DNA of 26,174 nt from Aquiluna sp. (lineage in GTDB: Bacteria; Actinomycetota; Actinomycetes; Actinomycetales; Microbacteriaceae). The notes under the pieces are model-generated. The model was not told the DNA's origin. It saw nothing but the letters and a program-made list of their open reading frames with translations, and made no database searches. Position numbers and translations under genes: made by a program. How positions within the stretch are numbered: the stretch's first letter is position 1; every line of letters begins with the position of its first letter. Below are positions 15,604-23,443 of this stretch, one piece after another. The DNA lies in the NCBI GenBank assembly GCA_018402615.1, contig JAGYIH010000010.1, positions 1 through 26,174 on the forward strand, written 5' to 3'.

Positions 15604-18492
15604 GTGACGCAGCCAGCAGCTACAAAAGGTCGCAGGGTTTCACCCCTGTCCATCGCCCTCGGAATAATCGGTGCGATTTTATTTCTACTCTTCAGTGCCG
15701 CAGGTATCTACACCGACTGGATGTGGTTCCAGAACTTGGGGTACGAGGTTGTTTTCCTGACTGAGATCATCGCCCAGCTAGTGGCATTCCTGGTCGGATT
15801 TACAGTGATGGCAATCATTGTTGCGGTTGGTCTCACCTTCGCCTGGCGCACCCGTCCGGTTTATCTGCAGATGCCAGAAGAGTCACCCTTTGCTGCCTAT
15901 CAGCAGCTGCTGGAGAGCCTGCGCAAGGTCTTGATGATCGGAGCCCCAGCCGTGCTGGGACTATTCGGAGGCCTGGTGACCGCTCGTGAGTGGCAAGCAG
16001 CAGCGCTCTGGCTAAACGGCACATCCTTTGGAATAACTGATGCCCACTTTGGCCTGGATGCGGCATTTTTCGTGTTTGAGCTCCCCTTCTACGTTTTCGT
16101 TACCGGCTACCTGTCTGGTGCCATCCTTTTGGCCGGATTGATTAACGCCGCCGTTCACTTGATTTATGGAGGCATTCGCATCACTGGCCGCGAAGTCAAG
16201 GTTTCCAAGCCAGCAAGAATTCAACTGGCGATTTTTGTTGCCGTTTACCTTGTGGTTCAGGGCTTGAGCCTCTGGCTAGATCAGTATCTGACAGCGGTAA
16301 CTGCGGGCGCACTGTTCACCGGAGTGAACTACACCGACGCCAATGCAATAATTCCGGGTCTGCAGATTCTTGCCTTGATTTCACTTGCGGTTGCCGCAGC
16401 GTTCTTGGTCACCGCATTCTTTGGTCAGTGGCGAATCTCGATAATCGCGACGGCCCTAATGGTTGTCAGCTCGCTCGTACTCGGTGGTCTTTACCCATGG
16501 ATCGTTCAGACCTTTCAGGTTGTTCCGAACGAACGAACCTTGGAAGCGCCATACCTTCAGAAGAACATCGAGGCGACCAGGACTTCGTACGGATTGGATA
16601 ACGTCGAAGTCGTTGATTACGACGCCACGGTTATTCCAGAGCCCGGTGCTCTAAGAGACGATGTGAAGACCACGGCCTCGATTCGAATCATGGACCCTGC
16701 ACTGGTAGCGGATGCCTTCAGGCAGCTAGAGCAGTACCGTCAGTACTACAGCTTCCCAAACCGCCTGCATGTCGGTCGCTACGAGATAGACGGTGAAGTT
16801 CAGGACACCATTGTGGCGGTTCGAGAACTGAACCAGGCCGGTCTGGGTGACTCGCAGTCTTGGTACAACTCAACGATCGTGTTCACACACGGTTTCGGTC
16901 TTGCCGCAGCTTATGGAAATAAGCGCGATAGTGACGGTAAGCCACTGTTCCTGCAGTCCGGAATCCCCTCCGTTGGGTTGCTTGGAGAATTTGAGCCGCG
17001 CGTCTATTTCGGTGTCAACTCGCCGGAATATTCAATCGTCGGAGCGCCTGAGGGAGCAGAGCCCCTGGAGTTCGACTTCCCAGCCGGTGAAGACGGTGAG
17101 CGGGAGACCTACACAACCTTCCAAGGTGATGGCGGGCCCTCGATTGGAAACATTTTTAATCGGATTGCCTACGCCCTGAAATTCCAGAGCGAGCAGATTT
17201 TGCTATCCGATGCAATCAACGAGAACTCTCAGATTCTCTACAACCGCACCCCGGCTGAGCGCATAGCCGAGGTAGCGCCGTACCTGACCGTGGATTCTGA
17301 GATTTACCCGGCCGTGGTCGACGGAAGAATTAAGTGGATTGTCGATGGCTACACCACCAGTTCAAATTTCCCATACTCGAACCTCGAGGCCTTCAACCTT
17401 GCGATTCTGGACTCCTCCTCCGAGACCTTCAATCGCCAGACGGGCCAGATCAACTACATCAAAAACTCCGTGAAGGCGACGGTAGATGCCTATGACGGCA
17501 AGGTAGAGCTATACCAGTGGGACGAACAGGACCCCATCCTCGATGCATGGATGAAGGTCTTTCCAAACACCGTTCGGCCAAAGAGCGAAATGAGTCAGGA
17601 ACTTATGTCTCACGTTCGTTACCCGAGCGATCTGTTCAAGATGCAGCGATCCGTTTTGGGCCGCTACCACGTGACCGAAGCTGGGGCTTTCTACTCCCAG
17701 CAGGACGCTTGGATGACCCCTAACGATCCCGTGGTTGGAACCGGACTGGGCACCGTGCAGCCTCCCTACTACCTGACCATGCAGGCCCCGGGACAGGATG
17801 CAAGCGCCTTCTCTCTCTACTCGACCTTCATTCCACAGTCCACCGGTGAGACCACTAGAAACGTTCTAACCGGTTACCTAATCGCGAATGCGGATGCTGG
17901 AAATGCCCCGGGATCTGAGAGTGACCGATATGGACAGCTCACCCTTCTGAACCTTCCAAGGGAGACTATCGTCCCTGGTCCAGGGCAGGTTCAGAACAAC
18001 TTCAACGCCGATAGCAACGTTTCTTCGCTATTGAACCTTTTGCGACAGGGATCAACCAGGGTTCTGAACGGAAACCTGCTGACCCTTCCAGTTGGAGGCG
18101 GGTTGCTATACGTGCAGCCGGTTTATGTTGAATCCACTGGTGAAACCAGTTACCCACTGCTCCAAAAAATCTTGGTGGCCTTTGGTGACAAAATCGCGTT
18201 CGAGGACACTCTGGAAGAGGCCCTTGATTCGCTATTCGGAGGAGACTCCGGAGCAGTCACCGGCGATGGAGAAGTTGTTGATTCCGAAACTGGTGAGGCC
18301 GAACAGCCTGATTCAGCTGACAGACCATCGGCTGACTCCGGCAACGCTGCACTGGATGCCGCGCTCCAGTCCGCCAGACAGGCTCTGCTTGACAAGGAGT
18401 CAGCTCTTCGGTCGGGGAACTGGGAGGCCTTTGGAGAGGCAGATCAGCGCTTGGCTGCAGCCATCGAGGATGCCCTAGCCGCGTTGGACTAA
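15604..18492 (+). CDS. UPF0182 family membrane protein
   Basis: A 962-residue member of UPF0182, large membrane proteins common in actinobacteria and cyanobacteria. Seven hydrophobic helices are visible at about residues 13-34, 55-79, 107-124, 155-187, 205-223, 248-272 and 278-300. A large extracytoplasmic domain follows, with family blocks such as NERTLEAPYLQKNIEATR, HGFGLAAAYGN, NSPEYSIVG and VRYPSDLFKMQR. The last 110 residues are an acidic linker (GDSGAVTGDGEVVDSE) and an Ala-rich helix likely to form a coiled coil. The start is GTG at 15604, with AGGAG seven bases before it; a longer frame back to 15562 would run into the upstream gene and lacks such a site. Probably an operon with the YlbL-like protease; function unknown. 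Confidence 0.93.
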   Translation: MTQPAATKGRRVSPLSIALGIIGAILFLLFSAAGIYTDWMWFQNLGYEVVFLTEIIAQLVAFLVGFTVMAIIVAVGLTFAWRTRPVYLQMPEESPFAAYQQLLESLRKVLMIGAPAVLGLFGGLVTAREWQAAALWLNGTSFGITDAHFGLDAAFFVFELPFYVFVTGYLSGAILLAGLINAAVHLIYGGIRITGREVKVSKPARIQLAIFVAVYLVVQGLSLWLDQYLTAVTAGALFTGVNYTDANAIIPGLQILALISLAVAAAFLVTAFFGQWRISIIATALMVVSSLVLGGLYPWIVQTFQVVPNERTLEAPYLQKNIEATRTSYGLDNVEVVDYDATVIPEPGALRDDVKTTASIRIMDPALVADAFRQLEQYRQYYSFPNRLHVGRYEIDGEVQDTIVAVRELNQAGLGDSQSWYNSTIVFTHGFGLAAAYGNKRDSDGKPLFLQSGIPSVGLLGEFEPRVYFGVNSPEYSIVGAPEGAEPLEFDFPAGEDGERETYTTFQGDGGPSIGNIFNRIAYALKFQSEQILLSDAINENSQILYNRTPAERIAEVAPYLTVDSEIYPAVVDGRIKWIVDGYTTSSNFPYSNLEAFNLAILDSSSETFNRQTGQINYIKNSVKATVDAYDGKVELYQWDEQDPILDAWMKVFPNTVRPKSEMSQELMSHVRYPSDLFKMQRSVLGRYHVTEAGAFYSQQDAWMTPNDPVVGTGLGTVQPPYYLTMQAPGQDASAFSLYSTFIPQSTGETTRNVLTGYLIANADAGNAPGSESDRYGQLTLLNLPRETIVPGPGQVQNNFNADSNVSSLLNLLRQGSTRVLNGNLLTLPVGGGLLYVQPVYVESTGETSYPLLQKILVAFGDKIAFEDTLEEALDSLFGGDSGAVTGDGEVVDSETGEAEQPDSADRPSADSGNAALDAALQSARQALLDKESALRSGNWEAFGEADQRLAAAIEDALAALD

Positions 18493-18514
18493 CCGCCAGC
18501 CCGTCTGCTAGTGT
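18484..18514 (+). promoter_or_regulatory. Probable promoter of initiator tRNA
   Basis: An extended -10 (TGC then TAGTGT, 18509-18514) lies eleven bases before the mature tRNA end. TTGGAC at 18484-18489, overlapping the UPF0182 stop region, is a possible -35 with a long 19-base spacer. Confidence 0.4.
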
Positions 18515-18525
18515 TGGAACTTCGC

Positions 18526-18602
18526 CGCGGGGTGGAGCAGTTCGGTAGCTCGCCGGGCTCATAACCCGGAGGTCGTAGGTTCAAATCCTGCCCCCGCAAC
18601 CA
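18526..18602 (+). tRNA. Initiator tRNA-fMet (CAT)
   Basis: A 77-nt tRNA with anticodon CAT. Features unique to the bacterial initiator are visible: a C1:A72 mismatch at the end of the acceptor stem (CGCGGGG pairing with CCCCGCA) and three consecutive G:C pairs in the anticodon stem flanking CTCATAA. The T loop is TTCAAAT. A73 and the CCA end (18600-18602) are encoded. It lies between the UPF0182 gene and the lipoprotein genes and is followed at once by an intrinsic terminator. It would begin translation at all starts here, many of which are GTG or TTG. Confidence 0.97.
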
Positions 18603-18605
18603 ATT

Positions 18606-18634
18606 CCCCTCCCAGCTTTGCTGGGAGGGGTTTT
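18606..18634 (+). terminator. Intrinsic terminator after tRNA-fMet
   Basis: A ten-base-pair GC-rich stem (CCCCTCCCAG with CTGGGAGGGG) with a short CTTTG loop is followed by TTTT. It starts four bases after the tRNA CCA and is the only strong Rho-independent terminator I could see in the window. Confidence 0.93.
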
Positions 18635-18674
18635 CACTTGTGGATAACTAAATGTCGATTTTCGGTATTTTGGC

Positions 18675-18686
18675 TAACTTCTTGGC
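18675..18686 (+). promoter_or_regulatory. -10 element for leaderless lipoprotein gene
   Basis: TAACTT (18675-18680) is followed by six bases and the ATG at 18687. The TAA of this box is also an in-frame stop just upstream, so the coding frame cannot extend further. Confidence 0.45.
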
Positions 18687-19073
18687 ATGCCTCTTTTAGT
18701 TTTGTTCTCACTCATTCTCGGTGGCTGCGCCTCACCGGGCTCGGCCGTTGAGGCTCGGCTAAACGCCTACGCGATTGCTGCGGCTCAGGGCTCTGACGTC
18801 AGGCTGGCTCACTGGAAAGGCTCTGAGAGTGCAACAGCCAGTTCAAAGCTTGTACAAAGTCTTGGGCTGGTTGGATACGGGTTTAGTCGGTTTTCAAATA
18901 CCACCCGGATTTCGGAAAGTAGTTTTGAGAGCTGCCTGGATGTTTCCGACACGCAGTTTCGAGACTCCAGTGGTGAACTGATATCAGTTTCAAGGCTTGA
19001 GCGACAGTGGGTTGAGGTTTCACTGCGGGGCGCTTTGGTTTCGAACATCGACCTAAGCGGTGTTCCTTGCTAG
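18687..19073 (+). CDS. Small putative lipoprotein, unknown function
   Basis: A 128-residue protein with a short signal peptide ending in a lipobox-like LGGC, predicting a lipid-modified Cys14 on the outer face of the membrane. The signal is unusual in having no Lys or Arg before the hydrophobic stretch (MPLLVLFSLIL), and an in-frame stop twelve bases upstream rules out a longer version. The mature part is polar, contains two further cysteines (SSFESCLDV and the C-terminal VPC) and matches no family I recognise. The start is probably leaderless. The final seven bases (TTGCTAG) overlap the candidate start of the next gene, another Cys-rich exported candidate, so the two look coupled. Possibly restricted to this lineage. 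Confidence 0.65.
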   Translation: MPLLVLFSLILGGCASPGSAVEARLNAYAIAAAQGSDVRLAHWKGSESATASSKLVQSLGLVGYGFSRFSNTTRISESSFESCLDVSDTQFRDSSGELISVSRLERQWVEVSLRGALVSNIDLSGVPC

Positions 19074-19801
19074 CCGAACTGGCGCTGCTATTGGCAAGCT
19101 GCGACGTAAACGGTGCCGCTTTGGGTTCCTGCGCGAGCCAGTGCCCGAGGGCCACGGGCGCCAGCTACACGATTTGTGCCGAAGCCGGAAAGACAAAAAA
19201 TATCGTGACCCCTGGAAAACCAAAGCCGGTCATTGAGCGCAAACCGAAACCAATGCGGCTCTGCTCCTACTACGTAAACGGAACTACCAACATCCCAACC
19301 AGTTCAGTAATCTCGGCGTGGGTTGAAATCGGGACACGCGCTTGCATCGGTGATCCAGAGCCCCAAGTTTCGGCCCCCAAACCCAGCAGCAGAACAGTTG
19401 GGGAGGTAGTCGTCCAGGCCTTCACCGCAAACGCCGTCAGGCCGTTTGCCTACCTTCAATCAAGCGGTGAAATCGAAGTCGAGCAGGCTGCTGGCTTCGC
19501 TGTAATCCCTGGGGGTGGTGAACACGTGGGCCAACTCTTTGGAAGCGCTGCAACAATTCGATTTGTTCCAATTGAGATCAAGTGGACATTCTCGGACGGT
19601 CAGCGATTAAGCGGGCAGTTTGTCTCCGCGAGCTTTGAGCAACCTGATCTGATTAGTGCCTTGGCTGAGGTTAGTTATCGCATCGATTACAAAAATGTGG
19701 GCGGTTCTTGGGTTTATGGAGCTGCTTTTGCGAGCTTGGTTTCAAACCAGGTGGAACTTTCGGTAGTTGACCCACCTAGAAGGACACTGTTGGTCGGATA
19801 G
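19067..19801 (+). CDS. Cysteine-rich putative lipoprotein, unknown function
   Basis: A 244-residue protein of unknown family. The N-terminus, LALLLASC, looks like a lipobox with Cys12, but from the only available start (TTG at 19067) the signal is just eleven residues with no positive charge. The frame stays open upstream and would encode a basic stretch (HRPKR) ideal as a signal n-region, yet contains no ATG, GTG or TTG before a stop at 19013. After the lipobox come further cysteines at about 22, 26, 37, 68 and 93 and a Pro/Lys-rich linker (TPGKPKPVIERKPKP), then a beta-rich domain (about 100-240). The start may depend on reinitiation after the upstream gene, or on a frameshift. The product is probably extracytoplasmic. 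Confidence 0.6.
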   Translation: MLAELALLLASCDVNGAALGSCASQCPRATGASYTICAEAGKTKNIVTPGKPKPVIERKPKPMRLCSYYVNGTTNIPTSSVISAWVEIGTRACIGDPEPQVSAPKPSSRTVGEVVVQAFTANAVRPFAYLQSSGEIEVEQAAGFAVIPGGGEHVGQLFGSAATIRFVPIEIKWTFSDGQRLSGQFVSASFEQPDLISALAEVSYRIDYKNVGGSWVYGAAFASLVSNQVELSVVDPPRRTLLVG

Positions 19802-19856
19802 TCAGGATAGGTTCAGTCAGGACTCATTTGACACCCAGCCTTGTTCACCATAATGG
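19800..19856 (+). promoter_or_regulatory. Promoter and direct repeats upstream of HtrA-like protease
   Basis: A perfect -35 TTGACA (19828-19833) is paired with CATAAT (19849-19854, 15-base spacer) or TAATGG (19851-19856, 17-base spacer). Just upstream, the eight-base string AGTCAGGA is repeated at 19800-19807 and 19815-19822, a 15-base period compatible with tandem binding of a response regulator. This is the best consensus -35 in the window. Confidence 0.55.
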
Positions 19857-19878
19857 TGACAAGACGAAAGGTGCTTTG

Positions 19879-21078
19879 ATGTCTGAATGGAACCGCTCGG
19901 GAGATTCTCAATTTAATTTCAATTCTCCATACTCGGCTCCGGTGCCAGAGGCAGAGGTGAAGAGGCGCAGACCTTTTAGGCCTCTAGCCATCGCCGCATT
20001 GGCAATGAGTGCCGCCCTGGTTGGCGGGATAATCGGCTCCAGTTCCTTCACTTTGTCCTACATGAATTTTTCCCAGCCAGCTCCGGTCGTTGTGAACAAC
20101 ACCAAGAGTGTGAACTGGGTAACAGGTGCTGCGGCCGAGGCGTCCCCTGCGGTTGTGACGCTTTCGGTTAGGTCAAATCAGGGCTCGGGTTCTGGTTCAG
20201 GCGTGATTCTCTCGGAGGACGGCTACATTCTCACAAATGCTCACGTGGTTACCCTCGGTGGTTTGACCGAGGGAGCATCGGTCTCGGTGAGGCTGTGGGA
20301 TGGCTTAGTTTTGCCAGCAGAATTGATTGGCTTTGACAGTGTTTACGATTTGGCCGTGATAAAGATCGAGTCCGAGGGGCTAAAGACAATCAAATTCACG
20401 AATTCCAGTGAACTAAATGTCGGTGAAAACGTGGTTGCAATTGGTGCGCCACTAGGTCTTACCTCTACGGTCACCGAGGGCATTATTTCAGCACTGAATC
20501 GAACGATTCAGGTTGCATCATCCGAAGTGAGCGAGGACGCAGGTTTGCAGTTTTGGACTGGGACCGGAGCGGCACCAATCTCAATTCAGGTGATTCAGAC
20601 CGATGCCGCCATTAATCCTGGCAACTCTGGTGGTGCCCTGGTTAATGAGTTGGGTCAGCTAATTGGTATTAACGTCGCGATTGCAACTGCGGGCAATGGA
20701 GAGTCTGGAAGCATCGGGGTCGGCTTTGCAATACCCTCAAACACCGCGAAGAGAATCGCCGATGAGATCATCGAGCTTGGGTATGCCACTCACGGACTAC
20801 TGGGCGCACTGGTGAGAGACAACACCGCAGAGAACTCCTCCTTTTCGACCGGAGCCTTTATAGAGCAGGTCACTTCTGGGGGTGCTGCGGCAAATGCTGG
20901 AATGCGCTCCGGTGACGTGGTAATCAACTTTGCAGGTCAGCGAGTCTCAGGCTCGGCGGACCTTACCGCGATGGTGCGTGCTGAGGCTGCAAATGCCGAG
21001 GTCCAGGTCGAAGTCGTCCGCGGCACCACAAAATTGACCTTCAACGTGACTCTTGGTGACGCCTCAGACCTAGGCTAG
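19879..21078 (+). CDS. HtrA-type S1C serine protease with PDZ domain
   Basis: A 399-residue membrane-anchored trypsin-like protease for envelope protein quality control. A basic cytoplasmic segment (VKRRRPFRP) precedes one transmembrane helix at about 37-60. The protease domain has a full catalytic triad: H122 in TNAHVV, D157 in YDLAVIKI and S250 in NPGNSGGALV. One C-terminal PDZ domain (about 305-395) includes GAFIEQVTSGGAAANAGMRSGD. I placed the start at ATG 19879, with AAAGG seven bases before it, because a longer frame beginning at TTG 19828 would start inside the -35 box. The gene has its own strong promoter, and DUF3039 follows four bases after its stop, so the two are probably co-transcribed. 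A stress-induced role is inferred from the family. Confidence 0.94.
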   Translation: MSEWNRSGDSQFNFNSPYSAPVPEAEVKRRRPFRPLAIAALAMSAALVGGIIGSSSFTLSYMNFSQPAPVVVNNTKSVNWVTGAAAEASPAVVTLSVRSNQGSGSGSGVILSEDGYILTNAHVVTLGGLTEGASVSVRLWDGLVLPAELIGFDSVYDLAVIKIESEGLKTIKFTNSSELNVGENVVAIGAPLGLTSTVTEGIISALNRTIQVASSEVSEDAGLQFWTGTGAAPISIQVIQTDAAINPGNSGGALVNELGQLIGINVAIATAGNGESGSIGVGFAIPSNTAKRIADEIIELGYATHGLLGALVRDNTAENSSFSTGAFIEQVTSGGAAANAGMRSGDVVINFAGQRVSGSADLTAMVRAEAANAEVQVEVVRGTTKLTFNVTLGDASDLG

Positions 21079-21082
21079 AAGA

Positions 21083-21310
21083 ATGAGCAACGAACAGCAG
21101 ACTCTTCAAGAGGAAAAAGTCGTCCTTGACCAGGGTGATCATGAACGGTTCTCGCACTACGTAAAAAAAGATCGAATAGTTGAGTCCGCGGTCATGGGAA
21201 GTGCGGTTGTTGCCCTGTGCGGGAAGGTTTGGGTTCCAACTAGAGACCCGCAAAAGTTTCCGGTTTGCCCAGACTGCAAGGCAATTTACGAAAAGTTCAA
21301 AAAGGACTAA
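21083..21310 (+). CDS. DUF3039 family protein
   Basis: A 75-residue protein of DUF3039, a small actinobacterial family. The conserved core DHERFSHYVKKDRIVESAVMG is followed by ALCGKVWVPTRDP and CPDCK; the three cysteines with a nearby His suggest a zinc-binding site, although the family has no established function. It lies four bases after the HtrA-like gene. The stretch before the ATG holds TAGGCT (21071-21076) at the six-base leaderless spacing, but that lies within the upstream coding region and may be chance. Its stop overlaps the stop of the opposing pncB by four bases, leaving no room for a terminator between them. Confidence 0.92.
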   Translation: MSNEQQTLQEEKVVLDQGDHERFSHYVKKDRIVESAVMGSAVVALCGKVWVPTRDPQKFPVCPDCKAIYEKFKKD

Positions 21311-22578
21311 CTGGTAATAGTTGGGATTGCGGCTTCCCCTTTGGAAAGCCGAAGGCCAAACCCGGACAGTTCAGAAATTACTTTGCCGTGATGCAACCTT
21401 GCTCGCTCAGTTAGTTCTTGATCCGATCCCGGGTCCAAGATACGGCCAGCCTGCATTAGCTTCAGCTGAAGCTCTCGGCCAGCCTTCTTTTCGCCGACCT
21501 GTTCTGCTTGAGCGATGCCCTCGGAGATAGCCCTGCTGGCATGTTTTTTGCCACCCTTGGACACTTTGCCAATCGACTGCTTTTCAACATTTACCCAGTC
21601 ACCAGAGCTGTCGTGAGCGACGAGCTTGTAGACAAACCCAGCGGTTGGCTCACCGCTACCGGTCACCAGTGCGGTGCCGACTCCATAACCGTCTACCGGA
21701 GCTGACTGCAGTGCAGCAATGGTGTATTCGTCCAGATCGTTGGTTACCACAATCTTGGTTTGCTTGGCACCAAGCTCATCCAGCAGGCTTCGCACTTGGA
21801 TGGCGGTGCTAACCAGGTCGCCGGAATCCAGCCGAACCGCTGCGATTTTCCCATTGGTGAGTCCTACTGCACTGCGAACCGCAGCTTCGATGTCATAGGT
21901 GTCAACCAACAGCGTGGTACCAAAACCCATCGAGGCAAGCTGAGCCTCGAAGGCGGCCTGCTCGGTTTCGTAAAGCAGTGTGAATGCGTGCGCACTTGTT
22001 CCCATTGAGGGGACGCCGTAACTGCGGTGAGCCTCTAAGTTGCTGGTGGCATCAAAACCAACGATGTAGGCCGCTCTGGCAGCTGCCACGGCTGCCGACT
22101 CGTTGGCCCGCCTAGCGCCCATCTCGGCTAGGTAACGCCCCTGAGCGGCAATTCGCATTCTCGCTGCTGCCGAAGCAACTGCGCTGTCGTAGTTCATAAT
22201 CGATAGCAGCAGGGTCTCGATTATTACGCCCTCTGCAAAGCTTGCTTCGACTCGAAGAATGGGGCTTTGTCCGAAGTAGAGCTCACCCTCCTGATACCCA
22301 AAGACGTCCCCTGAAAACCTAAAGTTTGAGAGGTAATCAAGAGTTGGGTTATCTACCAAAGCGTTGACGCGGAGGAATTCCAGGTCTGAATTCTCGAACC
22401 GTAGGTTTTCCAATACCCTGAGCAATCTTCCGGTTCCAGCTACGACACCAAATCTTCTGCCGGCGGGCAATTGACGAGAAAAGGCTTCGAAAACACATCT
22501 CGTCTCTGCCTTGCCAGACTGCAGAGCAGCTTGAACCATTGTCAGTTCATACTTGTCGGTCATTAGAGCGCTCGCCAC
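21307..22578 (-). CDS. pncB: Nicotinate phosphoribosyltransferase
   Basis: A 423-residue enzyme that makes nicotinate mononucleotide from nicotinate and PRPP with ATP, the entry step of the Preiss-Handler NAD salvage pathway in the cytoplasm. It begins with the typical [15 protein letters not shown], then [33 protein letters not shown] (H197 in the region of the phosphorylated His) and AVRLDSGDL. The length is normal. I chose GTG at 22578 rather than ATG at 22563 because a minus-strand TAGGCT lies exactly six bases before it (leaderless pattern) and homologues commonly begin with a Ser-Ala-Leu stretch at this point. It is divergent from murI with only 43 bases between the start codons, and its 3' end overlaps DUF3039. 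Confidence 0.94.
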   Translation of the reverse strand: MASALMTDKYELTMVQAALQSGKAETRCVFEAFSRQLPAGRRFGVVAGTGRLLRVLENLRFENSDLEFLRVNALVDNPTLDYLSNFRFSGDVFGYQEGELYFGQSPILRVEASFAEGVIIETLLLSIMNYDSAVASAAARMRIAAQGRYLAEMGARRANESAAVAAARAAYIVGFDATSNLEAHRSYGVPSMGTSAHAFTLLYETEQAAFEAQLASMGFGTTLLVDTYDIEAAVRSAVGLTNGKIAAVRLDSGDLVSTAIQVRSLLDELGAKQTKIVVTNDLDEYTIAALQSAPVDGYGVGTALVTGSGEPTAGFVYKLVAHDSSGDWVNVEKQSIGKVSKGGKKHASRAISEGIAQAEQVGEKKAGRELQLKLMQAGRILDPGSDQELTERARLHHGKVISELSGFGLRLSKGEAAIPTITS

Positions 22579-22621
22579 ACAATCAGCCTACCCATCAAAG
22601 GGCGGGCATAGACTTGCGTCC
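22579..22621. promoter_or_regulatory. Compact divergent leaderless promoters, pncB / murI
   Basis: Two -10 boxes face away from each other in 43 bases: TAGGCT on the minus strand (22590-22585), six bases before the GTG of pncB, and TAGACT on the plus strand (22609-22614), seven bases before the GTG of murI. Any -35 of each gene must overlap the other promoter, so the two probably compete or share a regulator. Confidence 0.5.
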
Positions 22622-23443
22622 GTGGATGCAAGGCCAATAGGGATTTTTGATTCGGGAGTCGGTGGGCTCACGGTAGCGCGAGCAATCATTGATCAGCTTC
22701 CCAATGAGTCGATCCGGTACGTGGGGGATACCAAGAACTCTCCCTACGGACCAAAGCCAATTTCAGACGTGCGACGATACGCACTTCAAGTCATGGATGA
22801 ACTGGTTGCCAGCGGGGTAAAGCTATTGGTGATTGCCTGCAACTCGGCTTCGGCAGCAGTTCTGCGCGACGCTCGGGAGCGATACACCAAGGATCTTGGG
22901 GTTCCAGTAGTCGAGGTTATTCAGCCGGCGGTGAGAAGAGCGGTCGGAACTAGTCGGAATAAAAGGGTTGGGGTCTTAGGCACCGAGGCAACAATTTCCT
23001 CCCGTGCTTACGAGGACGCCTTCGCCGCAGCCGTTGATTTTGAGATCACATCCAATGCAGCTCCGGCTTTTGTGGACTTTGTTGAGCGGGGAGTGACCTC
23101 GGGACCCGAGTTGCTTGCTGCAGCAGAGGCCTACTGTGCTCCACTCAGAGCGGCGGGCGTGGACACGCTGGTATTGGGCTGCACCCATTACCCCTTGTTG
23201 CAGGCGGCGCTCGCTTACGTGATGGGTGAGAACGTAAACCTGGTGTCCTCAGCAAGTGAGACTGCCAGCGATGTCTTTTCGGTCTTAACCAAGCATGATC
23301 TGCTGGCACCGAAGAACCTAACGCCGAGTTACCGATTCTTCGCCACGGGTGATACCGCCTCATTCGAAGTTTTGGCGCGGAGGTTTTTGGGACCAGAGGT
23401 TTCAAATGTCGAACAACTAAATCAAGGAATCACAAATGACTAG
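22622..23443 (+). CDS. murI: Glutamate racemase
   Basis: A 273-residue enzyme converting L-glutamate to D-glutamate for peptidoglycan precursors. Signature elements are [17 protein letters not shown] (D10), the DTKNSPYG loop, the first catalytic cysteine C73 in ACNSASAA and the second, C187, in [17 protein letters not shown] closes the domain. The start is GTG at 22622 because the conserved core begins five residues later and TAGACT sits seven bases upstream; a longer frame back to 22553 would run through the pncB start and promoter. The stop overlaps the rph ATG by eight bases, so murI leads an operon with rph and rdgB, an arrangement common in actinobacteria. Confidence 0.95.
   Translation: MDARPIGIFDSGVGGLTVARAIIDQLPNESIRYVGDTKNSPYGPKPISDVRRYALQVMDELVASGVKLLVIACNSASAAVLRDARERYTKDLGVPVVEVIQPAVRRAVGTSRNKRVGVLGTEATISSRAYEDAFAAAVDFEITSNAAPAFVDFVERGVTSGPELLAAAEAYCAPLRAAGVDTLVLGCTHYPLLQAALAYVMGENVNLVSSASETASDVFSVLTKHDLLAPKNLTPSYRFFATGDTASFEVLARRFLGPEVSNVEQLNQGITND

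Noticed and set aside
19828..19878. Longer HtrA-like protein starting at TTG 19828
   Set aside because: That TTG is part of the TTGACA -35 box; ATG 19879 has AAAGG at good spacing.
22553..22621. Longer MurI starting inside pncB
   Set aside because: It would read through the opposing start and the predicted promoters; the conserved racemase core begins just after GTG 22622.
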